From Clostridiaceae bacterium (GTDB taxonomy: Bacteria > Bacillota > Clostridia > Oscillospirales > Acutalibacteraceae), in NCBI GenBank assembly GCA_904501895.1, contig CAJGCX010000061.1, positions 1-10,490 on the forward strand: a DNA stretch of 10,490 nt, in the 5' to 3' direction. This document shows, in pieces, positions 1 to 6,252 of the stretch; position 1 is the stretch's first letter, and each line of letters opens with the position of its first letter. The notes below the pieces were generated by a model, which made no database searches, was not told where the DNA came from, and saw nothing but the letters and a program-made list of their open reading frames with translations. The position numbers and the translations under genes are program-made.

Positions 1-1052
1 CTTTCAAGAGATAATTCACTTCCGAATACAACACCATAGCCACCTGATTCAGCAACATCCTTAATAACAAGCTTTTGAATATTATCAAGAACATATTTCA
101 TATCTTCAGGATAGAAAGGTAAATATGTAGGTGCATTTGAAAGAATAGGTTCTTCACCCAGATAATATTTAATCATAGCAGGAACATAATAGTAAATTCC
201 CTTATCATCAGCAACACTGTTACCGGGAGCATTTACAAGTGCAACATTTCCTGCACGATAAGCATCCATAATATGAGGAACACCTAAAAGCGAGTCTGCA
301 CGGAAGGTCATAGGGTCCATAAAGTCGTCATTTATTCTGCGGTAAACTGCACCAACTCGTTTTCTGCTACCTGAATATTCGTTATAGTAAAGCACATTAC
401 CCTCAACAAACAAATCCTGAGGCATTGCAAAAACTGCACCTGTTTTTTCAGCAAGATATGAATGCTCGAAAAATGCAGAATTAAATCTACCGGGAGTAAG
501 CACTACATTTATTCCACCTGTGTTTACATAATCAAGAGCATTACGGAGCAAATCACCGTAATTACGATTATCAACAACTGTATTAGCACGGAAGGTATCG
601 GGACTTGCTCTTCGGCAAAGCTCTCTTGCAATCATTGGATATGACGCACCTGACGGAACACGGAGGTTATCCTCAAGCACATACCAGCGCATATCATTTC
701 CCTGCACAAGGTCAATACCTGAAATGTGAGCAAAAACATCCTTCGGTGGCACAGCACCCTCGCACTCCATCATATATCCTGCTGCACCGTAAACAAATTC
801 TTCAGGGATAATTTTATCCTTAATAATCTGCTTTTTAGTGTAAATATCCTTAAGGAAAATATTAAGCGCCTTAACACGCTGTTTAAGACCTCTTTCAAGG
901 TAATCAAACTCGTCCTTTGAGATAATTCGAGGCACAGCATCAAATGGGAAAAGTCGTTCGTTGAACACATTGTTTTTATAAATACCAAACTTAACACCGT
1001 ATCGTGCTAAAAGTCGGTTAATTTCGTCTGTATGCTCTATAAGTCCGTACAA
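1..1052 (-). CDS. Circularly permuted ATP-grasp protein (COG2308/DUF404-DUF407 type), C-terminus cut by window edge
   Basis: The first 350 residues are visible and the rest lies beyond base 1. Family landmarks are EDNLRVPSGASY (about residues 127-138), VYRRINDDFMDPMTFR (236-251), NAPGNSVADDK (274-284), YYLGEEP (296-302) and the glycine-rich ESGGYGV (335-341). These match the circularly permuted ATP-grasp family, whose members are predicted carboxylate-amine or peptide ligases often encoded beside alpha-E (DUF403) and transglutaminase-like proteins. The substrate is unknown. I chose a TTG start at 1050-1052 because GGGAG ends 8 bases upstream of it; the in-frame GTG three codons earlier overlaps that GGGAG and so lacks its own site. 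A good promoter lies just upstream, so the gene probably begins its own transcript. Partner genes, if present, should lie to the left. Family assignment is firm; function is inferred. Confidence 0.88.
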   Translation of the reverse strand, partial: MYGLIEHTDEINRLLARYGVKFGIYKNNVFNERLFPFDAVPRIISKDEFDYLERGLKQRVKALNIFLKDIYTKKQIIKDKIIPEEFVYGAAGYMMECEGAVPPKDVFAHISGIDLVQGNDMRWYVLEDNLRVPSGASYPMIARELCRRASPDTFRANTVVDNRNYGDLLRNALDYVNTGGINVVLTPGRFNSAFFEHSYLAEKTGAVFAMPQDLFVEGNVLYYNEYSGSRKRVGAVYRRINDDFMDPMTFRADSLLGVPHIMDAYRAGNVALVNAPGNSVADDKGIYYYVPAMIKYYLGEEPILSNAPTYLPFYPEDMKYVLDNIQKLVIKDVAESGGYGVVFGSELSLE

Positions 1053-1092
1053 TTTTATCACTCCCGAAACTTAAATATAAATATACATTATA

Positions 1093-1121
1093 ATTATAAA
1101 CTTTTTAATTCTTTAAGTAAA
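1093..1121 (-). promoter_or_regulatory. Sigma-A type promoter for the ATP-grasp gene
   Basis: Read on the minus strand, TTTACT (1116-1121) is followed after exactly 17 bases by TATAAT (1093-1098). Transcription would begin near 1086, leaving a leader of about 35 bases that contains the GGGAG ribosome binding site. The surrounding stretch is very AT-rich, which raises the chance of a random match, but both boxes and the spacing are close to ideal. Confidence 0.65.
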
Positions 1122-1172
1122 TGCGAGAAATAAACAAATATATTGCTATTTTTTTGACAATACGGATAATAT

Positions 1173-1198
1173 GTAGGGGTTGACTTCCTCGACAACCC
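1173..1198 (-). repeat. CTAC-tailed short palindrome, copy 1
   Basis: On the minus strand this reads a 6-base stem GGGTTG, a 10-base loop, the matching CAACCC, then CTAC. It belongs to the same set as the copies at 1942, 2523, 3590 and 5324. It is the only one of the five with the CTAC tail on the minus strand. It sits between the XRE terminator and the ATP-grasp promoter. It has no U-rich tail, so it is not a standard terminator. Confidence 0.6.
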
Positions 1199-1200
1199 TT

Positions 1201-1239
1201 ATAAATAGAAACAACCTCCCAAGCAAACATTTGAGAGGT
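1201..1239 (-). terminator. Rho-independent terminator of the XRE regulator gene
   Basis: On the minus strand, ACCTCTCAA (1231-1239) pairs with TTGGGAGGT (1214-1222) across an 8-base loop, with one G-T pair. A T-rich run (TGTTTCTATTTAT) follows. The stem overlaps the last bases of the regulator's TGA stop codon, so termination would occur directly after the gene. Confidence 0.65.
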
Positions 1240-1439
1240 CATTTTTTATCTGTTAATCCTAAAATATAATCTGTGGTTGTTTTATGATATTTGGCAAGCA
1301 ATATAAGAATTGCTGTGGGAACATCTCTTTGTCCTAATTCATAATTACTATATACCTGCTGTGAACAATGCAGAATTTCCGCCATTTGTTTTTGCGTTAA
1401 ATCACTATCTTCTCGCAAATCTCGAATTCGCTGATACAT
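1239..1439 (-). CDS. Small XRE/Cro-type helix-turn-helix regulator, 66 aa
   Basis: The protein is a single HTH_XRE domain with almost nothing else. The helix-turn-helix spans about residues 14-40, with LTQKQMAEILHCSQQVYSNYELGQR as the core, followed by the typical PTAILILLAKYHKTTTDYILG end. This is a DNA-binding repressor of the Cro/CI type. I place the start at the ATG at 1437-1439, because GGTGAT lies 6 bases upstream; an in-frame TTG at 1449-1451 has no such site. The gene is divergent from the zinc-ribbon/TM2 gene at 1542, and the shared gap holds inverted repeats that overlap the promoter elements. I infer that it controls that neighbour and itself. The signal it responds to is not visible, and there is no sensor domain. 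Confidence 0.85.
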   Translation of the reverse strand: MYQRIRDLREDSDLTQKQMAEILHCSQQVYSNYELGQRDVPTAILILLAKYHKTTTDYILGLTDKK

Positions 1440-1455
1440 TATTATCACCAATAAT

Positions 1456-1516
1456 AGTATATGCTACAACAAAATGCAGTATTGACTTTTACCGCATTTT
1501 GCAGTAAGATTGTAGC
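1456..1516. promoter_or_regulatory. Divergent promoter with nested inverted-repeat operator
   Basis: Rightward promoter: TTGACT (1482-1487), 17 bases, TAAGAT (1505-1510), giving a start near 1517 for the TM2 gene. Leftward -10 box for the regulator: TATACT at 1456-1461 on the minus strand, with no convincing -35 box. Two inverted repeats overlap these: GCTACAA (1463-1469) with TTGTAGC (1510-1516), and CAAAATGC (1470-1477) with GCATTTTG (1494-1501). TGCAGTA also occurs twice as a direct repeat (1475-1481 and 1500-1506). The layout suits binding by a dimeric XRE repressor that blocks both promoters. Binding itself is inferred. Confidence 0.65.
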
Positions 1517-1541
1517 AAAACAATATATAAGGAGAATGGAT

Positions 1542-1934
1542 ATGGAAAACACAATTCAAAAAGAAATGAAGTTTTGCAAGCATTGTGGTCAGCAAATTGA
1601 AAAAGATGTCATTGTCTGCACATATTGTGGCAAACAAGTTGAAGTCTTAGAACAAGCGCAACCACAAGTTGTTATTAACAACTCAAATATGAATACAAAC
1701 ACAAATACAAACATAAACAACAATATGAATGTTTCTGCAAACAAAAACGCAAAGAACAAATGGGTATCTTTCTTGCTTTGTTTGTGTTTAGGATACATTG
1801 GTGCTCATAAATTCTATGAAGGCAAGGTTGGAATGGGAATTTTATATTTGTGCACTGGTGGTCTTTTCTTTGTGGGTGTAATCATAGACCTTATAGCTAT
1901 TTTATCAAAACCAAATCCTTACTATCCAAAATAA
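1542..1934 (+). CDS. Zinc-ribbon plus TM2-domain membrane protein, 130 aa
   Basis: The N-terminus has a zinc ribbon with two CxxC knuckles, CKHC and CTYC (about residues 11-29). A low-complexity linker rich in Asn and Thr follows (about 45-70). The C-terminus is a TM2 domain: two hydrophobic segments (about 75-92 and 98-122) with the family signature GYIGAHKFYEGKVGMGILYL and a conserved Asp (IIDLI) in the second helix. TM2 proteins are small membrane proteins of mostly unknown function. I chose the ATG at 1542 because GGAG at 1531-1534 is 7 bases away; upstream in-frame starts lie inside the promoter. Downstream are a palindrome and a strong terminator, so this is a single-gene transcript, probably repressed by the divergent XRE regulator. 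Confidence 0.88.
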   Translation: MENTIQKEMKFCKHCGQQIEKDVIVCTYCGKQVEVLEQAQPQVVINNSNMNTNTNTNINNNMNVSANKNAKNKWVSFLLCLCLGYIGAHKFYEGKVGMGILYLCTGGLFFVGVIIDLIAILSKPNPYYPK

Positions 1935-1941
1935 TATAAAC

Positions 1942-1967
1942 GGGACGATGTGGGCATCGTCCCCTAC
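1942..1967 (+). repeat. CTAC-tailed short palindrome, copy 2
   Basis: GGGACGATG (1942-1950) pairs perfectly with CATCGTCCC (1955-1963) across a 4-base loop and is followed by CTAC (1964-1967). It begins 7 bases after the TM2 gene stop codon. It lacks a T-run, so it is better read as a member of the dispersed palindrome set, though it could also protect the 3' end of the mRNA. Confidence 0.65.
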
Positions 1968-1975
1968 AAACAACA

Positions 1976-2010
1976 AAAGGACGATTCATTATGAATCGTC
2001 CTTTAATTTT
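1976..2010. terminator. Bidirectional Rho-independent terminator between convergent genes
   Basis: A perfect 14-base inverted repeat (1976-1989 with 1991-2004) around a single central base has AAA at one end and TTT at the other. On the plus strand it is followed by TTTAATTTT; on the minus strand by TTTTGTTGTTT. It therefore suits termination of both the TM2 gene from the left and the iol/ybaK transcript from the right. Confidence 0.8.
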
Positions 2011-2028
2011 GCGCTTTGCATTTTGCAT

Positions 2029-2499
2029 TTATTCAATTGGTTTGGATACATCTACCCATTCTTTAAAATTAGAATATTTTTCAAGTTCAGGAATTGTAAG
2101 CTCGATTGCACTGTTACTGCTTCCTACTGCAGGGAAAACAGTTTCAAAGCGTTTCATTGACTCGTCAAGGTAAACCTCAACACCATCCTTAATACCAAAA
2201 GGACAAACACCACCAATCTGATGACCTACGAATTCATCTAACTGGTCAGGTGACATCATTTTTGCCTTTGTGTGGAATTGAGCCTTATATTTCGGATTAT
2301 CAACCTTAACGTCTCCTGCCATAAGGATAAGAATTGGTTGCTCGCCTACCATAAATGAAAGAGTTTTTGCAATTCTTGCACCCTCAACGCCAAGAGCCTG
2401 TGCTGCAAGCTCAACCGTTGCAGATGAAACATCAAACTCCTGCACTCTGTCTTCCATACCAAACTGACGGAAATATTCTCTGCCTTTTTCTATGGACAT
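2029..2499 (-). CDS. YbaK/ProX-type aminoacyl-tRNA deacylase, 156 aa
   Basis: This is a single-domain YbaK/EbsC family protein of the usual length. Members hydrolyse wrongly charged tRNAs in trans, such as Cys- or Ala-tRNA(Pro). Visible landmarks are ARIAKTLSF with the conserved Lys (about K45), GDVKVDNPKYKAQF (62-75), the GGVCPFG loop (96-102) and AVGSSNSAIEL (124-134) near the C-terminus. I chose the ATG at 2497-2499 because AAAGGA lies 9 bases upstream; the ATG at 2506-2508 directly abuts that AAAGGA. It lies 54 bases after iolG on the same strand, separated by a palindrome, and is probably the last gene of the iol transcript. It has no clear role in inositol use, so I read it as a housekeeping passenger. 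Which tRNA it edits cannot be told. Confidence 0.88.
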   Translation of the reverse strand: MSIEKGREYFRQFGMEDRVQEFDVSSATVELAAQALGVEGARIAKTLSFMVGEQPILILMAGDVKVDNPKYKAQFHTKAKMMSPDQLDEFVGHQIGGVCPFGIKDGVEVYLDESMKRFETVFPAVGSSNSAIELTIPELEKYSNFKEWVDVSKPIE

Positions 2500-2522
2500 A
2501 TTAATCATTCCTTTGTAAATAC

Positions 2523-2546
2523 GGCGGGGTCAAGACCCCGCCCTAC
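2523..2546 (+). repeat. CTAC-tailed short palindrome, copy 3
   Basis: GGCGGGGTC (2523-2531) pairs perfectly with GACCCCGCC (2534-2542) around AA, followed by CTAC (2543-2546). It fills most of the iolG-ybaK gap and starts 15 bases upstream of the ybaK AAAGGA site. As a very stable hairpin it could lower read-through into ybaK or stabilise the iol mRNA end. No T-run follows on either strand. Confidence 0.65.
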
Positions 2547-2553
2547 CGTGTTA

Positions 2554-3561
2554 TTACTGAATTTCTGCAAGCTTAACTGGTCTGCCCTCGTTTGCTGATT
2601 TTTCAGCAGCAAGAGCAATCTTAACTGACTGAAGACCTGCGTGGATACCAACAGGAGTTTCCTTGTTGTTTACACAGCAATCAACAAACTGACGAACCTC
2701 TTCTGCAAATGAGCCCATATATCTTTCAAGGAAGAAATAGAGTGGCTTTTCACCTGTAACACCATTTGCGTCAGCAACAACTGCAGTTGAAAGTGTATCG
2801 TTAGCAGTTGCAACCATACCCTTTGATCCGAAAAGCTCTGCTCTCTGGTCATAACCGTACATAGCCTGACGTGAGTTATCGATAACTGCAAGAGCACCAT
2901 TAGCCATCTTCATTGAGATAATAGCTGTATCGAAGTCACCGTATTCACGGATACCAGGATTGATAAGAGCATCAGCATAAACATAAAGCTCTTCAACATC
3001 ACTGTTTGTAAGGAAGCAAGCCATATCAAAATCGTGAATTGTCATATCAAGGAAGATACTTGCTGCACAGTAGCCAACAGGTGGTGCCTGTGGGTCACGA
3101 GATGTGATTTTAAGAATCTGTGCTTCACCGATTTTGCCATCGTCATAAGCCTTACGAACTGCTGCGAAGTTGTGGTCAAAACGACGGTTAAAGCCAACCT
3201 GGAATTTGCAGTCAGGATGGCATTTCAGAGCATCTGCGATTTCAAGAATCTTGTCTACTGTATTTGCAAGTGGCTTTTCACAGAAAACGTGCTTACCTGC
3301 ATTGATTGCTTCAATAGAAATTGGAGCGTGAGTGTCAGTTGATGAGCAAACAAGAACTGCATCAATTTCAGGGTCTTCAATAATCTTTGTATAATCTGTG
3401 TAGATTTTCTGGACTCCAAAGCCTTCACAGAAAGCCTTTGTTTCATCGTTCATAAATGGGTCTGCAATTGCAACAACTTCAGCACCCTTAACGTGGTATG
3501 AGATTGATTCAAGGTGCACCTTACCAATACGGCCAGCACCGATAATACCGATTTTAAGCAT
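2554..3561 (-). CDS. iolG: myo-Inositol 2-dehydrogenase (IolG), 335 aa
   Basis: This is a Gfo/Idh/MocA family oxidoreductase that uses NAD+ to oxidise myo-inositol to 2-keto-myo-inositol (scyllo-inosose), the first step of the pathway. The N-terminal Rossmann fold has GAGRIG (8-13) and Asp34 at the end of the second strand, which favours NAD+. The family motif CEKPLA (94-99) carries Lys96, and LDMTIHDFD (171-179) carries Asp172 and His176; these correspond to the catalytic Lys, Asp and His known from Bacillus IolG. Length is normal. AAAGGAG lies 8 bases upstream of the ATG and the gene ends in two tandem TAA codons. It follows iolA by 214 bases, the widest gap in the operon, which is filled by repeats. 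A closely related sugar dehydrogenase cannot be excluded from sequence alone, but the iol context supports this call. Confidence 0.93.
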   Translation of the reverse strand: MLKIGIIGAGRIGKVHLESISYHVKGAEVVAIADPFMNDETKAFCEGFGVQKIYTDYTKIIEDPEIDAVLVCSSTDTHAPISIEAINAGKHVFCEKPLANTVDKILEIADALKCHPDCKFQVGFNRRFDHNFAAVRKAYDDGKIGEAQILKITSRDPQAPPVGYCAASIFLDMTIHDFDMACFLTNSDVEELYVYADALINPGIREYGDFDTAIISMKMANGALAVIDNSRQAMYGYDQRAELFGSKGMVATANDTLSTAVVADANGVTGEKPLYFFLERYMGSFAEEVRQFVDCCVNNKETPVGIHAGLQSVKIALAAEKSANEGRPVKLAEIQ

Positions 3562-3589
3562 AATAATTTCTCCTTTGTGGTTTGTATAA

Positions 3590-3615
3590 GGGTCGTCGAG
3601 GACGCCGACCCCTAC
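3590..3615 (+). repeat. CTAC-tailed short palindrome, copy 4
   Basis: GGGTCG (3590-3595) pairs with CGACCC (3606-3611) across a 10-base loop, followed by CTAC (3612-3615). The loop has its own small fold (CGTC with GACG). It lies 28 bases upstream of the iolG start codon and just outside the iolG ribosome binding site. Confidence 0.6.
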
Positions 3616-3631
3616 AATTTTTTTTAATTTA

Positions 3632-3770
3632 CAGATAATTTTTCGTTAGACAAGGCACGAAAAACCTCATAACAATTTGTAAGATTTTTCTTGCAAGACA
3701 ATGTGGCAGAGGCGAAGTTGTATGTGATATACCACGAGCCGAAAGCCACGAAGTATTGCGAGAAAAAGAT
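3632..3770. repeat. Folded dispersed element, long copy, in the iolA-iolG gap
   Basis: The right part (3682-3770) aligns with 9773-9857 at about 80% identity by hand. Pairings seen: 3639-3646 with 3657-3664 (8 bases); 3655-3667 with 3682-3694 (11 of 13); 3685-3696 with 3756-3767 (12, one G-T); and an inner GTGGC (3703-3707) with GCCAC (3745-3749). The segment near 3685-3694 can join either of two partners, so the folds exclude one another. There is no open reading frame of note. It looks like a small non-coding mobile or REP-like element. Confidence 0.6.
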
Positions 3771-3775
3771 ACAAA

Positions 3776-5284
3776 TTAGATTGTACCGTCCCATGTACTT
3801 ACATTTGTATTTGTCTTCTCTTCTTCATCGAACCAATGTTGTGTAACTGCCTTTGATTCTGTGTAGAAGCGGTATGCATCCTTACCGAGACAGTGGAGGT
3901 CACCGAAGAATGACTGCTTGTGACCTGAGAATGGGAAGAAGCCAACAGGAACCGGAATACCAACGTTGATACCAACCTGACCACCGTCTGTGTAGCGAGC
4001 AAACTGACGTGCCCAGTAACCACTCTGAGTGTAGATAACTGAACCGTTTGCATATGGATTGTCGTTCATAATCTTAAGTCCTTCGTGGAAGTCCTTACAA
4101 CGCTTAACGCAAAGAACAGGTCCGAATACTTCTTCATCACCGATTGTCATATCAGCTGTAACCTTATCGAAGATTGTAGGTCCGATGAAGTAACCGTTTT
4201 CGTAACCCTCAACCTTAACATCACGACCGTCAAGAACAAGCTCTGCACCTTCGTCAATACCCTTCTGGATATCAGCAAGAACTTCTTCATAATGCTTCTT
4301 ATATGTAATTGGGCCTAACTTTGAATCCTTTTCCCAAGATGGACCAACCTTAATATTCTTTGCCTGTTTTACAAGCTCTTCTACAAACTTATCTGCGATT
4401 GATTCTTCAACAACACAGCAAGTAAGAGCCATACAACGCTGACCTGCGCAACCGTAAGCAGAGTTGATAACACCTGCAACTGTTCTTTCAAGAGCACAGT
4501 CAGCCATAACAAGAGCGTGGTTTTTAGCCTGAGTAAGAGCCTGACAACGCTTGCCTGCAGCTGCAGCACGAGAATAAACCTTAAGACCAACAGGAGTTGA
4601 ACCAACGAATGTGATACCCTTAACATCAGGATGGTCAAGAATTGTGTTTACTTCGTTTCTTGAGCAAGTGATAACGTTGATAACACCGTCAGGAACGCCT
4701 GCTTCCTTATAAATTGCAGCAAATTTCATTGCTGTCTTTGGTGTAAGAGATGCTGCCTTAAGAACCATTGTATTACCTGTTGCAATACAAGTTGGAGCCA
4801 TCCAACCGAATGGAATCATTGCAGGGAAGTTAACAGGAACGATACCTGCAAAAACACCGAGAGGCTCACGATACTTAACTGTATCATAGCCTGAAGAAGC
4901 GTCCATAAGGCTTTCACCCATCATAAGAGATGGAACCTGAGTTGCAAGCTCTGTGCCTTCCTTTGCCTTGAGAACGTCGCCTTCTGCTTCGCCCCAAACC
5001 TTACCGTTTTCACAAGCAACACACATTGTAAGCTCTTCCATATCACGGATAATAAGCTCACGGATTTTGTAAAGAATCTGTGCTCTCTTGATTGCAGGAG
5101 TTGCTCTCCAGCCTGGGTAAGCAGCCTTTGCAGCCTCGATAGCTTCAAGAACTTCGTCATTTGTACAGCAAGGTGCCTGTCCTACAACTTCACCTGTGCT
5201 TGGATTGTGAAGGTCATACCAAACGTCAGTTTTTGAGTCTTTGAACTGACCATTCACAAAATACTGTAATTTTTCTACTGCCAT
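3776..5284 (-). CDS. iolA: CoA-acylating (methyl)malonate-semialdehyde dehydrogenase (IolA/MmsA), 502 aa, divergent
   Basis: This aldehyde dehydrogenase superfamily enzyme is expected to convert malonate semialdehyde, the end product of inositol breakdown, to acetyl-CoA and CO2. The catalytic Cys is C284 in GCAGQRCMA, preceded by Arg283. Asn255 in QAKNH stands where hydrolytic aldehyde dehydrogenases have Glu, as expected for a CoA-acylating enzyme. GITFVGSTPVG (223-233) is the nucleotide-binding turn. Odd points: the family motif AEGDVxRG reads AEGDVLKA here, with Lys106 for a conserved Arg; the usual VLKPSE is VLKAAS (174-179); and MIPFGWM has one extra residue. It is a divergent member of the family. 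AAGGAG lies 8 bases upstream of the ATG. It follows iolE by 73 bases with a palindrome in between. The call rests on motifs plus operon context. Confidence 0.88.
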   Translation of the reverse strand: MAVEKLQYFVNGQFKDSKTDVWYDLHNPSTGEVVGQAPCCTNDEVLEAIEAAKAAYPGWRATPAIKRAQILYKIRELIIRDMEELTMCVACENGKVWGEAEGDVLKAKEGTELATQVPSLMMGESLMDASSGYDTVKYREPLGVFAGIVPVNFPAMIPFGWMAPTCIATGNTMVLKAASLTPKTAMKFAAIYKEAGVPDGVINVITCSRNEVNTILDHPDVKGITFVGSTPVGLKVYSRAAAAGKRCQALTQAKNHALVMADCALERTVAGVINSAYGCAGQRCMALTCCVVEESIADKFVEELVKQAKNIKVGPSWEKDSKLGPITYKKHYEEVLADIQKGIDEGAELVLDGRDVKVEGYENGYFIGPTIFDKVTADMTIGDEEVFGPVLCVKRCKDFHEGLKIMNDNPYANGSVIYTQSGYWARQFARYTDGGQVGINVGIPVPVGFFPFSGHKQSFFGDLHCLGKDAYRFYTESKAVTQHWFDEEEKTNTNVSTWDGTI

Positions 5285-5323
5285 ATTTATTTTCTCCTTA
5301 ATTGGATTGATTGTTTATTTCAC

Positions 5324-5347
5324 GGCGGGAGCGAGCCCCCGCCCTAC
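5324..5347 (+). repeat. CTAC-tailed short palindrome, copy 5
   Basis: GGCGGG (5324-5329) pairs with CCCGCC (5338-5343), and after one A/C mismatch the stem can extend by GC with GC; CTAC follows (5344-5347). It occupies the iolE-iolA gap, 11 bases after the iolE stop and upstream of the iolA ribosome binding site. Confidence 0.6.
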
Positions 5348-5357
5348 ATTTTTCAAA

Positions 5358-6251
5358 TTATAAACCTGAAACTTCTGCAATATATTTACGAGCCTTAACT
5401 GCATATTCAAATGGATTTGCAATTGCAGGGTCCTGCTCAGCTTCAACAAGAACGTATCCTTCGTATCCTGTTTCTTCAAGAACGTCGAATACAGGCTTGA
5501 AATCGATTACACCGTCACCAGGAACTGTGAAAGCACCTGCACGAACGCCCTGAAGGAAACTCATTTTTTCTGCCTTAACCTTTGCAACAACATCAGGTCG
5601 GATATCCTTAAGATGTACGTGACGGATTCTCTTTGCATACTTCTTAAGTACTGCCATATAATCCTCACCACAATATGCAAGGTGACCTGTGTCAAAGAGA
5701 AGACCGAAAAGCTCAGGGTCTGTGTTTTCCATCATTCTGTCGATTTCAGCTGCTGTCTGAACAACTGTACCCATATGATGGTGGAAGCAGAGTTGGATTC
5801 CCATATCCTTTGCAACCTTACCAAGCTTGTTGATACCTGTGCAGAGCATATCCCACTCTTCATCGTTCATTACGTATTTGTCATCGAAAATTGAAAGGTC
5901 TGTACCCTGAATTGAGTGTCCCTGTTCAGAAATACCAACAACCTTTGCACCCATTTCCTTAAGGAAAGTAATATGCTCGATGAAGTCCTTTTCAACCTCT
6001 TCATAAGGCTTTGTGATAAGAAAGCTTGAGAACCAAGCGTTGCAAATCTGCATACCACGAAGCTCGAGTGCCTTTTTAAGCACCTTTGTATCTCTTGGGT
6101 ACTTGTTACCTACCTCACAACCTGTGAAGCCTGCAAGTGCCATTTCAGAAATGCACTGTTCAAATGTGTTTTCTGCACCAAGGTCAGGCATATCATCGTT
6201 TGTCCATGCGATTGGTGCAATACCGAGTTTAACTTTGTTCTTATCTAACAT
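5358..6251 (-). CDS. iolE: 2-keto-myo-inositol (inosose) dehydratase (IolE), 297 aa
   Basis: This protein has the xylose-isomerase-like TIM barrel fold. It removes water from 2-keto-myo-inositol to give a trihydroxycyclohexane-dione, the second pathway step, using a divalent metal. Landmarks are GIAPIAWTNDDMPDLG (10-25), GCEVGNKYP (44-52), CFHHHMGT (155-162), LLFDTGHL (184-191), HVHLKDIR (211-218), VPGDGVIDF (243-251) and LVEAEQDP (268-275); the His, Asp and Glu residues in these are the likely metal and substrate ligands. Length is normal. The ATG starts one base after the iolD stop codon, and its GGAGA site lies at the end of iolD, so the two are probably translationally coupled. Confidence is high from motifs and position. 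Confidence 0.94.
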   Translation of the reverse strand: MLDKNKVKLGIAPIAWTNDDMPDLGAENTFEQCISEMALAGFTGCEVGNKYPRDTKVLKKALELRGMQICNAWFSSFLITKPYEEVEKDFIEHITFLKEMGAKVVGISEQGHSIQGTDLSIFDDKYVMNDEEWDMLCTGINKLGKVAKDMGIQLCFHHHMGTVVQTAAEIDRMMENTDPELFGLLFDTGHLAYCGEDYMAVLKKYAKRIRHVHLKDIRPDVVAKVKAEKMSFLQGVRAGAFTVPGDGVIDFKPVFDVLEETGYEGYVLVEAEQDPAIANPFEYAVKARKYIAEVSGL

Positions 6252-6252
6252 A

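Noticed and set aside
770..997. 75-residue minus-strand frame
   Set aside because: It is an out-of-frame shadow of the ATP-grasp gene, whose own frame shows clear family motifs over the whole stretch.
1154..1171. TTGACA followed by TAATAT on the plus strand as a promoter
   Set aside because: Only 7 bases separate the boxes, and there is no rightward gene immediately downstream; the region is simply AT-rich.
1677..1755. Asn/Thr-rich stretch in the TM2 protein as a sign of frameshift or a tandem repeat locus
   Set aside because: The frame is intact from the zinc ribbon through the TM2 domain, so this is an ordinary low-complexity linker.
2005..2030. Short TTTGCR/TTTGCATTT repeats before the ybaK stop codon
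   Set aside because: The units are only a few bases long in AT-rich sequence and do not form a defined array.
3562..3775. Internal promoter for iolG in the iolA-iolG gap
   Set aside because: I found only weak partial matches on the minus strand (for example TTGCAA with a poor -10 box). The space is explained by two repeats, so no promoter is claimed.
1173..5347. CRISPR array suggested by repeated similar palindromes
   Set aside because: The copies are hundreds to thousands of bases apart, differ in sequence, and have no regular spacers or cas genes.
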